A stretch of DNA of 33,757 nt from an uncultured Caryophanales bacterium (GTDB lineage Bacteria; Bacillota_I; Bacilli_A; RFN20; CAG-826). The notes beneath the pieces are model-generated. The model was given only the letters and a program-made list of their open reading frames with translations. It was not told the origin of the DNA and ran no database searches. Where the stretch lies: the NCBI GenBank assembly GCA_905197045.1, contig CAJJXG010000015.1, positions 1-33,757 on the forward strand. The letters run 5' to 3'. The position numbers and the translations under genes were made by a program. This document shows positions 7,259 through 17,256 of this stretch, in pieces. How positions within the stretch are numbered: the first letter of the stretch is position 1; each line of letters begins with the position of its first letter.

Positions 7259-7933
7259 ATGAAACACGGAAAGAAATATGAAGCAGCCCTTAAATTAATC
7301 GATAAAAACAAGGTTTATAGTGTTCATGAAGCTTGTGAACTTGTCAAACAAACTTCTGTTACAAAATTCGATTCAACAGTCGGCATTTCAATGAAATTAA
7401 ACATCAATACTAAAAAAGCTGACCAACAAGTTAGAGGAACAGTTATTCTTCCAGCTGGAACTGGTAAAAATGTAAGAGTTGTTGCTATTACTTCTAAAGT
7501 TGATGTTGCTAAAGAAGCTGGTGCTGATTATGCAGGTGGAAAAGAATTACTCGAAAAAATCGTTGGAGAAAAATGGTTTGATTTCGATGTAATGTGTGCA
7601 ACACCTGAAATGATGGGTGAAATCGGTAAAAATGGTAGAGTTTTAGGTCCTAAAGGCTTAATGCCAAACCCAAAAACTGGTACTGTTGGACCAGATATCG
7701 CCAAAATGATTAAAGAACTTAAAGCTGGTAAAGTTGAATACAGAGCTGATAAAGACGGAAACGTTAACGTTGCTGTTGGTAAAGTTAGCTTCGATGTTGA
7801 AAAACTTGAAGAAAACGTTACAACTCTTATCAATCAAATTATCAAAGTTAGACCATCTGTTGTTAAAGGAAATTACATCTTATCTTGTTCTATCCACACA
7901 ACAATGGGACCATCTATCAAAGTTCAATATTAA
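7259..7933 (+). CDS. rplA: 50S ribosomal protein L1
   Basis: 224-aa L1, which forms the mobile L1 stalk at the E site and helps eject deacylated tRNA. Characteristic segments: KFDSTVGISMKLN near the N-terminus, VRGTVILPAGTGK, the GRVLGPKGLMPNPKTGTV motif in the middle (rRNA and mRNA contact), and GNYILSCSIHTTMGPS at the C-terminus. The start at 7259 follows GGAGGG (7244-7249). An earlier ATG at 7251 is out of frame. L1 is the expected repressor acting on the leader before rplK. Confidence 0.97.
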   Translation: MKHGKKYEAALKLIDKNKVYSVHEACELVKQTSVTKFDSTVGISMKLNINTKKADQQVRGTVILPAGTGKNVRVVAITSKVDVAKEAGADYAGGKELLEKIVGEKWFDFDVMCATPEMMGEIGKNGRVLGPKGLMPNPKTGTVGPDIAKMIKELKAGKVEYRADKDGNVNVAVGKVSFDVEKLEENVTTLINQIIKVRPSVVKGNYILSCSIHTTMGPSIKVQY

Positions 7934-7949
7934 TTTAGTTTAGTAGGCA

Positions 7950-8054
7950 AAATATACCATAGACAGTAACGGACTTAAGTCTTAATTATGTTACCGAGGT
8001 AAGTGAATTATAAAGATCCTCATGTATATTTGGCCTCGAAATATATTAAGGAGG
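7950..8054 (+). promoter_or_regulatory. L10-type ribosomal protein leader before rplJ
   Basis: The 127-base gap between rplA and rplJ carries the hallmarks of the Firmicutes L10 leader (Rfam L10_leader): CCATAGACAGTAAC ... GTTACCGAGGT, a kink-turn-like core with stem 7966-7970/7990-7994. An outer stem 7950-7957/8024-8031 closes the element. TATATTT (8025-8031) can instead pair with AAATATA (8039-8045), and CCTC (8018-8021 or 8034-8037) can pair with the GAGG of the rplJ ribosome site (8051-8054). This suggests translational control by L10-(L12)4. The alternative pairings are my reading only. Confidence 0.8.
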
Positions 8055-8060
8055 TAGAAG

Positions 8061-8549
8061 ATGAATCAAAGTATCTTAAAGCAAAAAGAAACTGTGGTTA
8101 ATGAAGTTGCTGACTTAATGAAAAACAATTCCGCAACAGTTGTTTGCGAATATCGCGGACTTACTGTTGATGAAATTACAGCATTAAGAAAGACTTTAAG
8201 AGAAAAGAATGCTGTTGCAACAGTTTACAAAAATACTCTTGTAACTAGAGCAGCTGATACTCTTGACCACAAAGATTTTGGTCAATACCTTACTGGACCT
8301 AACATGTTTATCTTCTGTGAAGATTACACAAACGGTTCATTAAAGGATGTTGCAAAATTTGCTAAAAAGTATGATGCATTCTCAATTAAAGGCGGCATCA
8401 TCGAAAACAAGGTATGCGATGCTGATTATGTTAAAACTATCGCTGCATTACCATCAAAAGAAGGTCTTGTTTCTATGTTATTAAGCGTATTACAAGCACC
8501 TATGAGAAACTTAGCTTATTCATTAAGCCAAGTAGCCGAAAAGAAATAA
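8061..8549 (+). CDS. rplJ: 50S ribosomal protein L10
   Basis: 162-aa L10, the base of the ribosomal stalk that anchors L7/L12 dimers. N-terminal rRNA-binding domain with CEYRGLTVDEITALRKTLRE and VYKNTLVTRA. The C-terminal helix for L12 dimers contains LLSVLQAPMRNLAYSLSQV. Ribosome site AAGGAGG directly before the ATG. Preceded by its own autoregulatory leader and followed by rplL. Confidence 0.96.
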   Translation: MNQSILKQKETVVNEVADLMKNNSATVVCEYRGLTVDEITALRKTLREKNAVATVYKNTLVTRAADTLDHKDFGQYLTGPNMFIFCEDYTNGSLKDVAKFAKKYDAFSIKGGIIENKVCDADYVKTIAALPSKEGLVSMLLSVLQAPMRNLAYSLSQVAEKK

Positions 8550-8584
8550 AAATATTTGCTTATTATTAAATGGAGGAAAGAAAA

Positions 8585-8956
8585 ATGGCAAAATTAACAA
8601 ATGAAGAAATTATCGCTGCTGTTAAAGAAATGACAGTTGTTGAATTAAATGAACTTGTAAAAGCAATCGAAAACGAATTTGGTGTTACCGCTGCTGCTCC
8701 AGTTGCTGCAGCCGCTGCTCCAGCAGAAGAAGAAAAGAAAGGACCAAGCGAAGTTACCTTAACTTTAAAAGCTTGCGGTATGAACAAGGTTGCTACAATC
8801 AAGGCAGTTCAAGCTATCACTGGCTTAGGCTTAATGGATGCAAAGAAACTTGTCGATGCTGCTCCAAGTGTTGTTAAAGAACACATTTCACCAGTTGAAG
8901 CAGAAGAACACAAGAAAGCATTAGAAGCTGCTGGTGCTCAAGTTGAAATTAAATAG
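8585..8956 (+). CDS. rplL: 50S ribosomal protein L7/L12
   Basis: 123-aa stalk protein that recruits GTPase translation factors. N-terminal dimerisation helices, an Ala/Pro/Glu-rich hinge (about residues 36-52), and the C-terminal domain with KVATIKAVQAITGLGLMDAKKLVDAAP split across the factor-binding helices. I start at the ATG at 8585, which follows GGAGG. An upstream in-frame ATG at 8570 lies inside the ribosome site itself and would add MEERK, which is not seen in this family. Followed by a terminator that probably partly separates the ribosomal genes from rpoB. Confidence 0.96.
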   Translation: MAKLTNEEIIAAVKEMTVVELNELVKAIENEFGVTAAAPVAAAAAPAEEEKKGPSEVTLTLKACGMNKVATIKAVQAITGLGLMDAKKLVDAAPSVVKEHISPVEAEEHKKALEAAGAQVEIK

Positions 8957-8979
8957 TTTTTCAAAAAACGAGTAAAAAT

Positions 8980-9008
8980 ACCTGCTCTAGTTTATAGGGC
9001 AGGTTTTT
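8980..9008 (+). terminator. Terminator or attenuator between rplL and the methyltransferase-rpoBC genes
   Basis: Stem ACCTGCTC/GGGCAGGT (8 bp with one G-T) around a 9-base loop, then five T. A leaky terminator at this point is the usual device in bacteria to set RNA polymerase subunit output below ribosomal protein output. No promoter is obvious before the methyltransferase, which supports read-through. Confidence 0.8.
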
Positions 9009-9028
9009 GCCTATTTATAGAAGAAGAA

Positions 9029-9619
9029 ATGAACCACTATTTTATTTACGATCCTGAATTAAAAAGCCACGAAAGGCTGATTAAATTTCAAGTTTTTGAT
9101 CAAGAAATCTCGCTAGTTAGTGATAGTGGCGTCTTCTCAAATAAGGCGATTGACAAAGGGAGTTTATTCTTTATTAAAACTCTCTTAAAAGAAAATTTAT
9201 ATGGTAAAGTTCTTGACCTTGGATGTGGATATGGAGCAGTTGGAATTAGCTTAAAACTCTTTTTAAAAGATAAAGTTGATTTGACTTTCTCAGATATCAA
9301 TCCTAAATGTGTAGAACTAACTAGTAGAAACTTAAGGCAATACGATTTGGATGGTAAATGCTCTCTAAGTGACGGCTACTTATTATTAAATGGGACGTTT
9401 GATTTTATAGTGTTTAATCCGCCTATCTCGATTGGTAAAGAAAAAATATATTCTTTATATAAAGATAGTAAGGAACATTTAAATGAAAAGGGGAAACTAT
9501 ATCTAGTCATTCGTAAAGATAAAGGAGCCCATTCCCACATGGAATATCTCAAAACTTTATTTGACTCTGTTGAGATTATTGATAAAGAAAAGGGATATTT
9601 TGTAATCGAATGTTTGTAG
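9029..9619 (+). CDS. RsmC-like class I SAM-dependent methyltransferase (YbxB family)
   Basis: 196-aa methyltransferase in the place of Bacillus ybxB, between rplL and rpoB. SAM-binding motif I VLDLGCGYGAVGI (about residues 61-73), acidic motif II with FSDINP (87-92), and the catalytic NPPI motif (130-133) typical of N2-guanine or N6-adenine methylation. The N-terminal HYFIYDPE and SGVFSNKAIDKGS segments match the RsmC-like (16S rRNA guanine-N2) family. It lacks the extra N-terminal domain of enterobacterial RsmC. The ribosome site is weak (AGAAGAAGAA). The rRNA target is inferred. Confidence 0.88.
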   Translation: MNHYFIYDPELKSHERLIKFQVFDQEISLVSDSGVFSNKAIDKGSLFFIKTLLKENLYGKVLDLGCGYGAVGISLKLFLKDKVDLTFSDINPKCVELTSRNLRQYDLDGKCSLSDGYLLLNGTFDFIVFNPPISIGKEKIYSLYKDSKEHLNEKGKLYLVIRKDKGAHSHMEYLKTLFDSVEIIDKEKGYFVIECL

Positions 9620-9634
9620 AAGGAGAAGTATTAG

Positions 9635-12600
9635 ATGAAATCTTATAAGGATTATCCAAAGATTAACAATGATCGTATAAATTTCTCTAAGATTAGCGGT
9701 AATCTTGAATTACCATATCTTGTTGAAATCCAAACCGAATCTTACAAAAACTTCCTAAAAGATGGAATTGATGAGGTCTTTAAAGATGTATTTCCTATCA
9801 ATAACTATGGCGATACAATGTCAATTGTTTATAACTCATTCCGTCTTGACGCTCCTAAACATACATATTTAGAGTGTAAAGAGAAAGATTTAACTTATAG
9901 CGCACCATTAACTGTCAATTTACGTTTACTTTTTAAACAAACTGGTGAATTTGTTGATAGTGATGTCTTTATGGGTGATATTCCACTCATGACTGAAAGT
10001 GGTACCTTTATCGTAAATGGTGCTGAAAGAGTTATCGTTTCTCAAATCGTTAGATCTCCAGGAGCTTATTTATCCAAAACTTTTGATACAAAATTTGGTA
10101 AATATGTATACAATGCCGATTTAATTCCAACCCGTGGAACCTGGCTTGAATTTGAAAGCGATGTAAAAGGTTATTTATGGGTCAGAATTGATCGTCAAAG
10201 AAAAATGCCAGCTTCAATTTTACTTAAAGCTTTAGGCATTGAATCAGATGAAGATATCTTAACTCTTTTTGGTGATAGAGATTGTTTAAAACTTACTTTA
10301 TCAAAAGATCAAGATACAAAAACTTCTCTTAAAGCTTTAAAAGAAATCTTCAGAAAATTAAAACCAGGTGAACCTATTACCGATGAAGGTGTTCATACTT
10401 TCTTAATTCAAAAATTCTTTGATGCAAAAAGATATGATTTAGGTAGAGCTGGTAGATTTAAATATGCTAAAAAACTTGGCATTTACAATAGACTTGAAAA
10501 CAGAATTTTAGCTGAGAATCTTGTAAGTGCTGAAGGCGAAATTAAATACACAAAAGGCACCCTTTTAACCAAAGAAATGGTTGATCAACTTCAAGATGAA
10601 GAATTCTTTGAAAATGGTGCTCATAGATACGATCTTAACATCAATAAAAAGCTTGATGAATTTGGCTCAGTTAATATGGTCAAAGTTTACACAAGCGATA
10701 AAAAAGATGTTGTCGCAAATGTTATTGGTACCGATCTTAACTTAACAGTTAGTAGAGTCACAATTAGCGATATGATCGCAATTTTCAGCTATTTTATGAA
10801 TTTAATCGATGGATTTGGCAATGTTGATGATATCGATAATTTATCAAATAGACGTATTAGATGTGTTGGTGAACTTATTCAAACTCAATTTAGAATTGGT
10901 CTTACCAAGATGGCTAAAAATATCACTCAAAAAATGAGTGTTACAACAGGTACTGAAACTAAAGATTCTCCAAAATCTTTAATCAATATTAAGCCACTTG
11001 CTAGTGCAATTCGTGAATTCTTCTCATCTTCTCAACTTTCTCAATTTATGGATCAAACCAATCCTCTTGCAGAACTTGCCAATAAGCGTAGAATTTCTGC
11101 TTTAGGTCCAGGTGGTTTAACCCGTGATAGAGCAAGTATGGAAGTCCGTGATGTCCACTTTACACATTATGGTAGAATTTGTCCTATTGAAACACCTGAA
11201 GGACAAAACATCGGTTTAATTAATAACCTTGCAACTTATGCAAAAATTAATAAATATGGATTTATCGAAACTCCATATAGACTTGTTGATAAAGAAACTG
11301 GCGATATTTTAGAAAAAACAGTTTATTTAAGTGCTGATGAAGAGAATAACCACGTTATTGCTCAAGCTACAAAAGAAGATATCGTCAATCATAAACTTGC
11401 AAACGATAAGATTGTTGCAAGATATAATGGTGAAAACATTCTTGCTGATAGAAAAGATGTTGATTATATTGATGAATCACCAATGCAAATCGTTTCTGTT
11501 GCAGCAGCTTGTATTCCATTCCTTGAAAACGATGATAACACCCGTGCTTTGATGGGTGCTAACATGCAAAGACAAGCCTTACCACTTTTAAAACCACACG
11601 CTCCATTTGTTGGAACTGGTCTTGAACACAAGATTGCTCACGATTGTGGTCTTGCAGTTGTTGCTGTTAATAGTGGTGTTGTTACCTATACTGATGCTCT
11701 TGAAATTAGAGTAAAAGAAGATGAAGGCGAAAGAACATATCATCTTCAAAAATATGAAAGAAGTAACAATGGTACTTGTATTAACCAAAAGAGCATTGTT
11801 AAAGTTGGTCAAAAAATCGAAAAAGGTCAACTTATTGCTGATGGTCCTTCAATGGACAACGGTGATCTTGCTCTTGGTCAAAACGTTGTTGTCGCTTTCA
11901 TGACTTGGGAAGGTCTTAACTATGAAGACGCTGTCACCATGAGTGAAAGACTTGTTAAAGATGATGTTTATACAACAATTCATATCGAAAGTTATGAAAT
12001 TGAATGTAGAGATACTAAAAATGGTAAAGAATATTTAACTCCTGATGTTCCAAATATTGGAATTGATGCTAAAGCTCATCTTGATGAAAGAGGTATTGTT
12101 TATCCAGGAACTGACGTTAAAGAAGGCGATATTCTTGTTGGTAAAGTTACTCCAAAAGGAACTAGCGAGCCTTCACCAGATCAAAAACTTCTTGATGCTA
12201 TCTTTGGTGACAAATCAAAAGATGGAAAAGATACTTCTTTAAGAGTTCCACATGGTGGAGCTGGTACAGTTTTAGACGTTAAAGTCTTTACAAGAGAAAA
12301 TAAAGACGAATTATCTCCAGGCGTTAACATTAAAGTTAGAGTCTATGTCGCTCAAAAGAGAAAAATCTCTGAAGGTGATAAGATGTCTGGAAGACATGGT
12401 AACAAAGGTGTTATTTCTAGAATTGTTCCAGTTGAAGATATGCCATTTTTACCAGATGGTACCCCAGTTGATATCTTATTAAACCCACAAGGTGTTCCAT
12501 CTCGTATGAACATTGGTCAAATTCTTGAAGTCCATTTAGGTATGGCTTGTAAAGCTCTTGGTGGACTTAAAGTTGCGACCCCAGTTTTCGATGGTATTTC

Positions 12601-13231
12601 CAATGACGAAATCATGCAAATGATGAAAGAAGCCAATATGCCAAGCGATGGTAAATATACTCTTTATGATGGCAGAACTGGTGAAAAATTTGACGATAGA
12701 ATCAATGTTGGTGTCATGTATATGATTAAACTTGTTCACATGGTCGATGATAAACTTCACGCTCGTGCGACTGGTCCATATTCAATGGTCACACAACAAC
12801 CTCTTGGTGGTAAAGCACAAAACGGTGGTCAAAGATTCGGTGAAATGGAAGTTTGGGCTCTTGAGGCTTATGGTGCAGCAAACATCCTTCAAGAAATGAT
12901 GACTATTAAATCTGATGATAGAGTTGGAAGAAGAAAAGCTTATGAATCAATTATTAAGGGTAGACCTCTTCCAAAACCATCAATTCCAGAAGCTTTCAAA
13001 GTTTTAACTAAAGAACTTATGGGCCTTGGAATGGATGTCGAACTTTTCTCAAAAGATGGCAAAATAGTCGATATGGATTCACTTGCACGTCAAACTCAAC
13101 AAGAAGAGCAACGTTCCATGACATCACTTAGAAATTTAGGTAGAGAATCTTCTAGCGAAAGAACAAGTTTACTTGAAGAGGACACTTCTAGTTTCACTGG
13201 TGAAGATACAATTGATGACTTATTTAATTAA
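9635..13231 (+). CDS. rpoB: DNA-directed RNA polymerase subunit beta
   Basis: 1198-aa beta subunit of RNA polymerase, close to the Bacillus length. The rifampicin-binding cluster reads SSQLSQFMDQTNPLAEL then ANKRRISALGPGGL. The residue equivalent to E. coli His526 is Asn (Asn483 here, codon AAT at 11081-11083), and the Gly that usually precedes SSQLSQF is Ser. Other landmarks: GRICPIETPEGQNIGLI, KISEGDKMSGRHGNKG (catalytic-side lysines), and the C-terminal TTQQPLGGKAQNGGQRFGEMEVWALEAYGA-type segment (MVTQQPLGGKAQ here). GGAG is about 11 bases before the ATG. Followed after 18 bases by rpoC. Confidence 0.98.
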   Translation: MKSYKDYPKINNDRINFSKISGNLELPYLVEIQTESYKNFLKDGIDEVFKDVFPINNYGDTMSIVYNSFRLDAPKHTYLECKEKDLTYSAPLTVNLRLLFKQTGEFVDSDVFMGDIPLMTESGTFIVNGAERVIVSQIVRSPGAYLSKTFDTKFGKYVYNADLIPTRGTWLEFESDVKGYLWVRIDRQRKMPASILLKALGIESDEDILTLFGDRDCLKLTLSKDQDTKTSLKALKEIFRKLKPGEPITDEGVHTFLIQKFFDAKRYDLGRAGRFKYAKKLGIYNRLENRILAENLVSAEGEIKYTKGTLLTKEMVDQLQDEEFFENGAHRYDLNINKKLDEFGSVNMVKVYTSDKKDVVANVIGTDLNLTVSRVTISDMIAIFSYFMNLIDGFGNVDDIDNLSNRRIRCVGELIQTQFRIGLTKMAKNITQKMSVTTGTETKDSPKSLINIKPLASAIREFFSSSQLSQFMDQTNPLAELANKRRISALGPGGLTRDRASMEVRDVHFTHYGRICPIETPEGQNIGLINNLATYAKINKYGFIETPYRLVDKETGDILEKTVYLSADEENNHVIAQATKEDIVNHKLANDKIVARYNGENILADRKDVDYIDESPMQIVSVAAACIPFLENDDNTRALMGANMQRQALPLLKPHAPFVGTGLEHKIAHDCGLAVVAVNSGVVTYTDALEIRVKEDEGERTYHLQKYERSNNGTCINQKSIVKVGQKIEKGQLIADGPSMDNGDLALGQNVVVAFMTWEGLNYEDAVTMSERLVKDDVYTTIHIESYEIECRDTKNGKEYLTPDVPNIGIDAKAHLDERGIVYPGTDVKEGDILVGKVTPKGTSEPSPDQKLLDAIFGDKSKDGKDTSLRVPHGGAGTVLDVKVFTRENKDELSPGVNIKVRVYVAQKRKISEGDKMSGRHGNKGVISRIVPVEDMPFLPDGTPVDILLNPQGVPSRMNIGQILEVHLGMACKALGGLKVATPVFDGISNDEIMQMMKEANMPSDGKYTLYDGRTGEKFDDRINVGVMYMIKLVHMVDDKLHARATGPYSMVTQQPLGGKAQNGGQRFGEMEVWALEAYGAANILQEMMTIKSDDRVGRRKAYESIIKGRPLPKPSIPEAFKVLTKELMGLGMDVELFSKDGKIVDMDSLARQTQQEEQRSMTSLRNLGRESSSERTSLLEEDTSSFTGEDTIDDLFN

Positions 13232-13249
13232 TTAAGGGAGGAAAATATT

Positions 13250-16200
13250 GTGTTTGATGTTGAAAAATTAGCTAGCATTAAAGTTGGTCTAGCATCTCCT
13301 GAAAAAATTAGAGAATGGTCTCATGGTGAAGTCACAAAACCTGAAACCATTAACTATCGTAGCCAAAAACCAGAAATGGATGGTCTCTTCTGTGAAAAAA
13401 TCTTTGGACCTAGCAAAGACTACGAATGTCATTGTGGTAAATATAAAAAGATTAGATATGCAGGTGTTGTTTGTGAAAAATGTGGCGTTGAAGTCATTTC
13501 TAAAGAAGTTAGAAGAGAAAGAATGGGCCACATTGAACTTGCTTCACCTTGTTCACATATTTGGTATTTAAAGGGTATTCCATCAAGAATGGGTCTTGTT
13601 CTTGATGTTAGCCCAAAAGCACTTGAAGAAGTAATTTACTTTAGTGCTCACATTTGTTTAAATCCAGGCACTTGTAAGAGTTTATATTATAAACAATTCT
13701 TAGATGATAGAATTGGTAGAGAAACTTTTACAACTGCAATTAAAGAAATCGATGAAACTTTAGATAAAGATTCATTTGAACATACAAAAGCTAGTGAACT
13801 TTTAGATAGATTACATAATCTAAATGATCCTTTTGATTTCTTCTCTTGTGCTGAATTTATTTCAGAACACACCGGTGCTGAATTTGGCGAAGGTGCTGAA
13901 GCTATTAAAAGACTTTTAAAAGAAGTTCAAATTAACGATGTTAAAACAAAAGATGATGAAGGTAATGATGTTTTAATTGAAGGCGAATTCACAAAAGTCA
14001 GTAAAGAAATTAAGAATTCAAGCGGTCAAAAACGTCAAAAACTCATCAAAAGACTTGAAGTTTTAGATGCATTTAGAAAATCAAATAACAAACCAGAATG
14101 GATGATTTTAGATGCATTACCAGTTATACCACCAGATTTAAGACCAATGCTTCAACTTGATGGTGGTAGATTTGCTACTAGTGATTTAAACGATTTATAT
14201 AGAAGAATTATTACTCGTAATAATCGTCTTAAAAAATTAATTGATCTTGGTGCTCCTTACGTTATTTTAATGAACGAAAAGAGAATGCTCCAAGAAGCAG
14301 TTGATGCTTTAATCGATAATGGTAGAAGAAATGGAAAACCTGTTACTGGACCAAATGGTAGACCTCTTAAATCTTTAAGTGGTGCTTTAAAAGGTAAACA
14401 AGGTAGATTTAGACAAAACTTACTTGGTAAGAGAGTTGATTATTCTGGACGTTCAGTTATTGCAATTGGACCAACCTTAAAGATGTATCAATGCGGTCTT
14501 CCAAGAGAAATGGCTATCAATTTACTTAGACCATATATCGCTGCTGTTTTAATTAAGGAAGGAAAATGTCTATTACATAGACAAGCCGACAAGAAAATTG
14601 ATGCTAAAGATAGCGATGTCTACGATGTTGTTGAAAAGATTATTTCTGAACACCCAGTTTTATTAAACCGTGCTCCAACATTACATAGACTTGGTATTCA
14701 AGCATTCCAACCAATTCTTGTTGAAGGAAGAGCAATCAGACTTCACCCACTCGTTTGTACAGGATTTAACGCCGACTTCGATGGTGACCAAATGGCTGTT
14801 CACGTTCCATTATCAAAAGCTGCTCAAGAAGAAGCTCTTGATTTAATGCTTGCAAGTAACAATATTCTTGCTCCAAAAGATGGAAAACCAATTGTTACTC
14901 CTTCTCAAGATATCTTAATCGGAAATTACTACTTAACAACTGAAGCTAGTAAAGAAGATTTCTTAAGACAAGCTCAAAAATATGAAGATTTAGGTGATGA
15001 AGAAAGAGCAAAACAATATCGTCACTTTGCTTCTATGGAAGGTAAAGTCTTTAAAGATATCAATGAATGTTATAAATGTTATGAACTTGGAGAAATCCAT
15101 TTACATAATAGAATTGCTATTCCTGGAAAAGAGATGAAGAGAAGTTCATTTACTGATGAAATGAATGATTCTTATCTTATTACAACTGTTGGTAAAGTGA
15201 TTTTTAACTTCGCTTTCCCATCAGATTTCCCATATATCAATGATGTCTCAAGTGAAAATTTAAGACACAACAAGATTGATTTCTTTGTCAAAAAAGGCAC
15301 CAATATTCCTGAATTTATTGCTGCTCAAAAGATTAAGGAACCAATTGGTAAAAAACAAATTACTGCAATTATTAACCAAGTTTATCAAGATTATGGAACA
15401 ACAAAGACCAGTGCTGTCCTTGATAAGATCAAAGACCAAGGTTATAAATATTCCACAATTAGCGGCTTAACTGTTGCAATTAGTGATATTTATGTTGTTA
15501 AAGAAAAAGATAGCTTAATTAACGATGGTGATGCTCGCGTTGCTAAGATTGAAAGACTTTATGATAAAGGCTTCTTAACTGATGATGAAAGACATGCTAA
15601 AGTTGTCGAAGTTTGGAACCAAGTTAATGGTAAAGTTGCTGATGATGTTCAAGAAACTTTATCTAAAGACAAGAGAAATCCACTCTTTATCATGTGGAAC
15701 TCTGGCGCTAGAGGTAGTAAATCTAACTTCGCACAACTTATGGGTATGAGAGGTCTTATGGCTTCTACATCCGGCGATACAATCGAACTTCCTGTTAAAT
15801 CTTGTTTCCGTGAAGGTCTTAACGTTGCTGAATTCTTCACTGGTACACACGGTGCTAGAAAAGGTGGTGCTGATACCGCTTTAAAAACAGCTGACTCTGG
15901 TTATCTTACAAGAAGACTTGTTGACGTTTCTCAAGATGTCATTGTTAGAGAAGAAGATTGCCACACAGATCATGGAACAATCGTAAAAGATATTGTTAAT
16001 ACTGCTCAAAACCAAGTTATCGTTTCTTTAGAAGATCGTTTAATTGGTCGTTTCTCTTGCCACGATATCTATAATCCAAATAATGGAGAATTAATCGTTC
16101 CAGGAAATACCATGATTGATGAAAAACTTGCTAAAGAAATTGTTGATGCAGGTATTAAAGAAGTTGAAATTAGATCCTTATTTGGTTGTCAAACTAAAGA

Positions 16201-17236
16201 TGGTGTCTGTCAACATTGTTATGGACGTAACCTTGCGACTGGTAAACTTGTTGAAATTGGTGAAGCTGTTGGTATTATGGCTGCTCAATCAATTGGTGAA
16301 CCAGGTACCCAACTTACCATGAGAACTTTCCACTCTGGTGGTGTTGCAACAACTGAAGATATCACTCAAGGTCTCCCTAGAGTTCAAGAATTATTTGAAG
16401 CTAGAAATCCTAAAGGTGAAGCTACAATTTCTGAAATCAGTGGTAAAGTCACTAAGATTGAAGATAAAAATGGTAGCTATGTTGTAACTGTCACTAATGA
16501 TCTTGAAGAAAAAACATATCCAACAAACTTTGGTGCAAGACTTAGAGTTAAAGTTGGCGATATGATTAAAAACGGTGGCAAGATTACAGAAGGTGCTATT
16601 TCTCCAAAGAAACTTCTTGAAGTTAGCGATGTAAATTCTGTTGAAAACTACATCATTAAAGAAGTTCAAAAAGTTTATAGAGTCCAAGGTATTGCAATTA
16701 GTGATAAGCACATCGAAGTCATTGTCCGTCAAATGTTAAGAAAAGTTGTTATCGTCGATAGCGGTGATACAGATATGATTCCTGGAACAAGAGTATCTCT
16801 TCCTGAATTTACAAAGAATAATAAGGTCGCTTTACTCGCTGGAAAACGTCCTGCAGTCGCAACCCCTCTTATTCTTGGTATTACAAAAGCTGCTCTTGAA
16901 ACTGATTCATTCTTATCAGCTGCTTCATTCCAAGAAACAACTCGTGTTCTTACCGATGCAGCAATTAAAGGAAAAGTTGATCCATTACACGGATTAAAAG
17001 AAAACGTTATTACTGGAAAACTAATTCCTGCTGGTAGAGGTCTTATCTCTAGAGATAAAGAAAAAGAAATTCTTACTAACTTTGATGTTTTAGGAAGAAT
17101 GGCTGAAGTTAAAAAGCAATACATTGGTATCCATGATAATGGAGTCGATGATAATAGCGATCATACCGATCCAAAGTATGAGAATATGCAATCTCTTGAT
17201 ACTGAAGGAATGATTACTAATAAATCAATCGATTAA
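13250..17236 (+). CDS. rpoC: DNA-directed RNA polymerase subunit beta prime
   Basis: 1328-aa beta-prime subunit, somewhat longer than in Bacillus. N-terminal zinc ribbon CHCGKYKKIRYAGVVCEKCG. Catalytic Mg2+ loop NADFDGDQMAVH with Asp509, Asp511 and Asp513. Second zinc site from the Cys of EEDCHTDHG plus CQTKDGVCQHCYG. Trigger-loop region QLTMRTFHSGGVA. The start is GTG at 13250, preceded by AAGGGAGGA at the proper distance; no ATG is available there. A terminator follows at 17257, so the core operon ends here. Confidence 0.98.
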   Translation: MFDVEKLASIKVGLASPEKIREWSHGEVTKPETINYRSQKPEMDGLFCEKIFGPSKDYECHCGKYKKIRYAGVVCEKCGVEVISKEVRRERMGHIELASPCSHIWYLKGIPSRMGLVLDVSPKALEEVIYFSAHICLNPGTCKSLYYKQFLDDRIGRETFTTAIKEIDETLDKDSFEHTKASELLDRLHNLNDPFDFFSCAEFISEHTGAEFGEGAEAIKRLLKEVQINDVKTKDDEGNDVLIEGEFTKVSKEIKNSSGQKRQKLIKRLEVLDAFRKSNNKPEWMILDALPVIPPDLRPMLQLDGGRFATSDLNDLYRRIITRNNRLKKLIDLGAPYVILMNEKRMLQEAVDALIDNGRRNGKPVTGPNGRPLKSLSGALKGKQGRFRQNLLGKRVDYSGRSVIAIGPTLKMYQCGLPREMAINLLRPYIAAVLIKEGKCLLHRQADKKIDAKDSDVYDVVEKIISEHPVLLNRAPTLHRLGIQAFQPILVEGRAIRLHPLVCTGFNADFDGDQMAVHVPLSKAAQEEALDLMLASNNILAPKDGKPIVTPSQDILIGNYYLTTEASKEDFLRQAQKYEDLGDEERAKQYRHFASMEGKVFKDINECYKCYELGEIHLHNRIAIPGKEMKRSSFTDEMNDSYLITTVGKVIFNFAFPSDFPYINDVSSENLRHNKIDFFVKKGTNIPEFIAAQKIKEPIGKKQITAIINQVYQDYGTTKTSAVLDKIKDQGYKYSTISGLTVAISDIYVVKEKDSLINDGDARVAKIERLYDKGFLTDDERHAKVVEVWNQVNGKVADDVQETLSKDKRNPLFIMWNSGARGSKSNFAQLMGMRGLMASTSGDTIELPVKSCFREGLNVAEFFTGTHGARKGGADTALKTADSGYLTRRLVDVSQDVIVREEDCHTDHGTIVKDIVNTAQNQVIVSLEDRLIGRFSCHDIYNPNNGELIVPGNTMIDEKLAKEIVDAGIKEVEIRSLFGCQTKDGVCQHCYGRNLATGKLVEIGEAVGIMAAQSIGEPGTQLTMRTFHSGGVATTEDITQGLPRVQELFEARNPKGEATISEISGKVTKIEDKNGSYVVTVTNDLEEKTYPTNFGARLRVKVGDMIKNGGKITEGAISPKKLLEVSDVNSVENYIIKEVQKVYRVQGIAISDKHIEVIVRQMLRKVVIVDSGDTDMIPGTRVSLPEFTKNNKVALLAGKRPAVATPLILGITKAALETDSFLSAASFQETTRVLTDAAIKGKVDPLHGLKENVITGKLIPAGRGLISRDKEKEILTNFDVLGRMAEVKKQYIGIHDNGVDDNSDHTDPKYENMQSLDTEGMITNKSID

Positions 17237-17256
17237 TAAATAATTCACATCAATTG

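Noticed and set aside
8570..8584. Upstream ATG for rplL
   Set aside because: It lies in the ribosome site itself; the family N-terminus fits the ATG at 8585.
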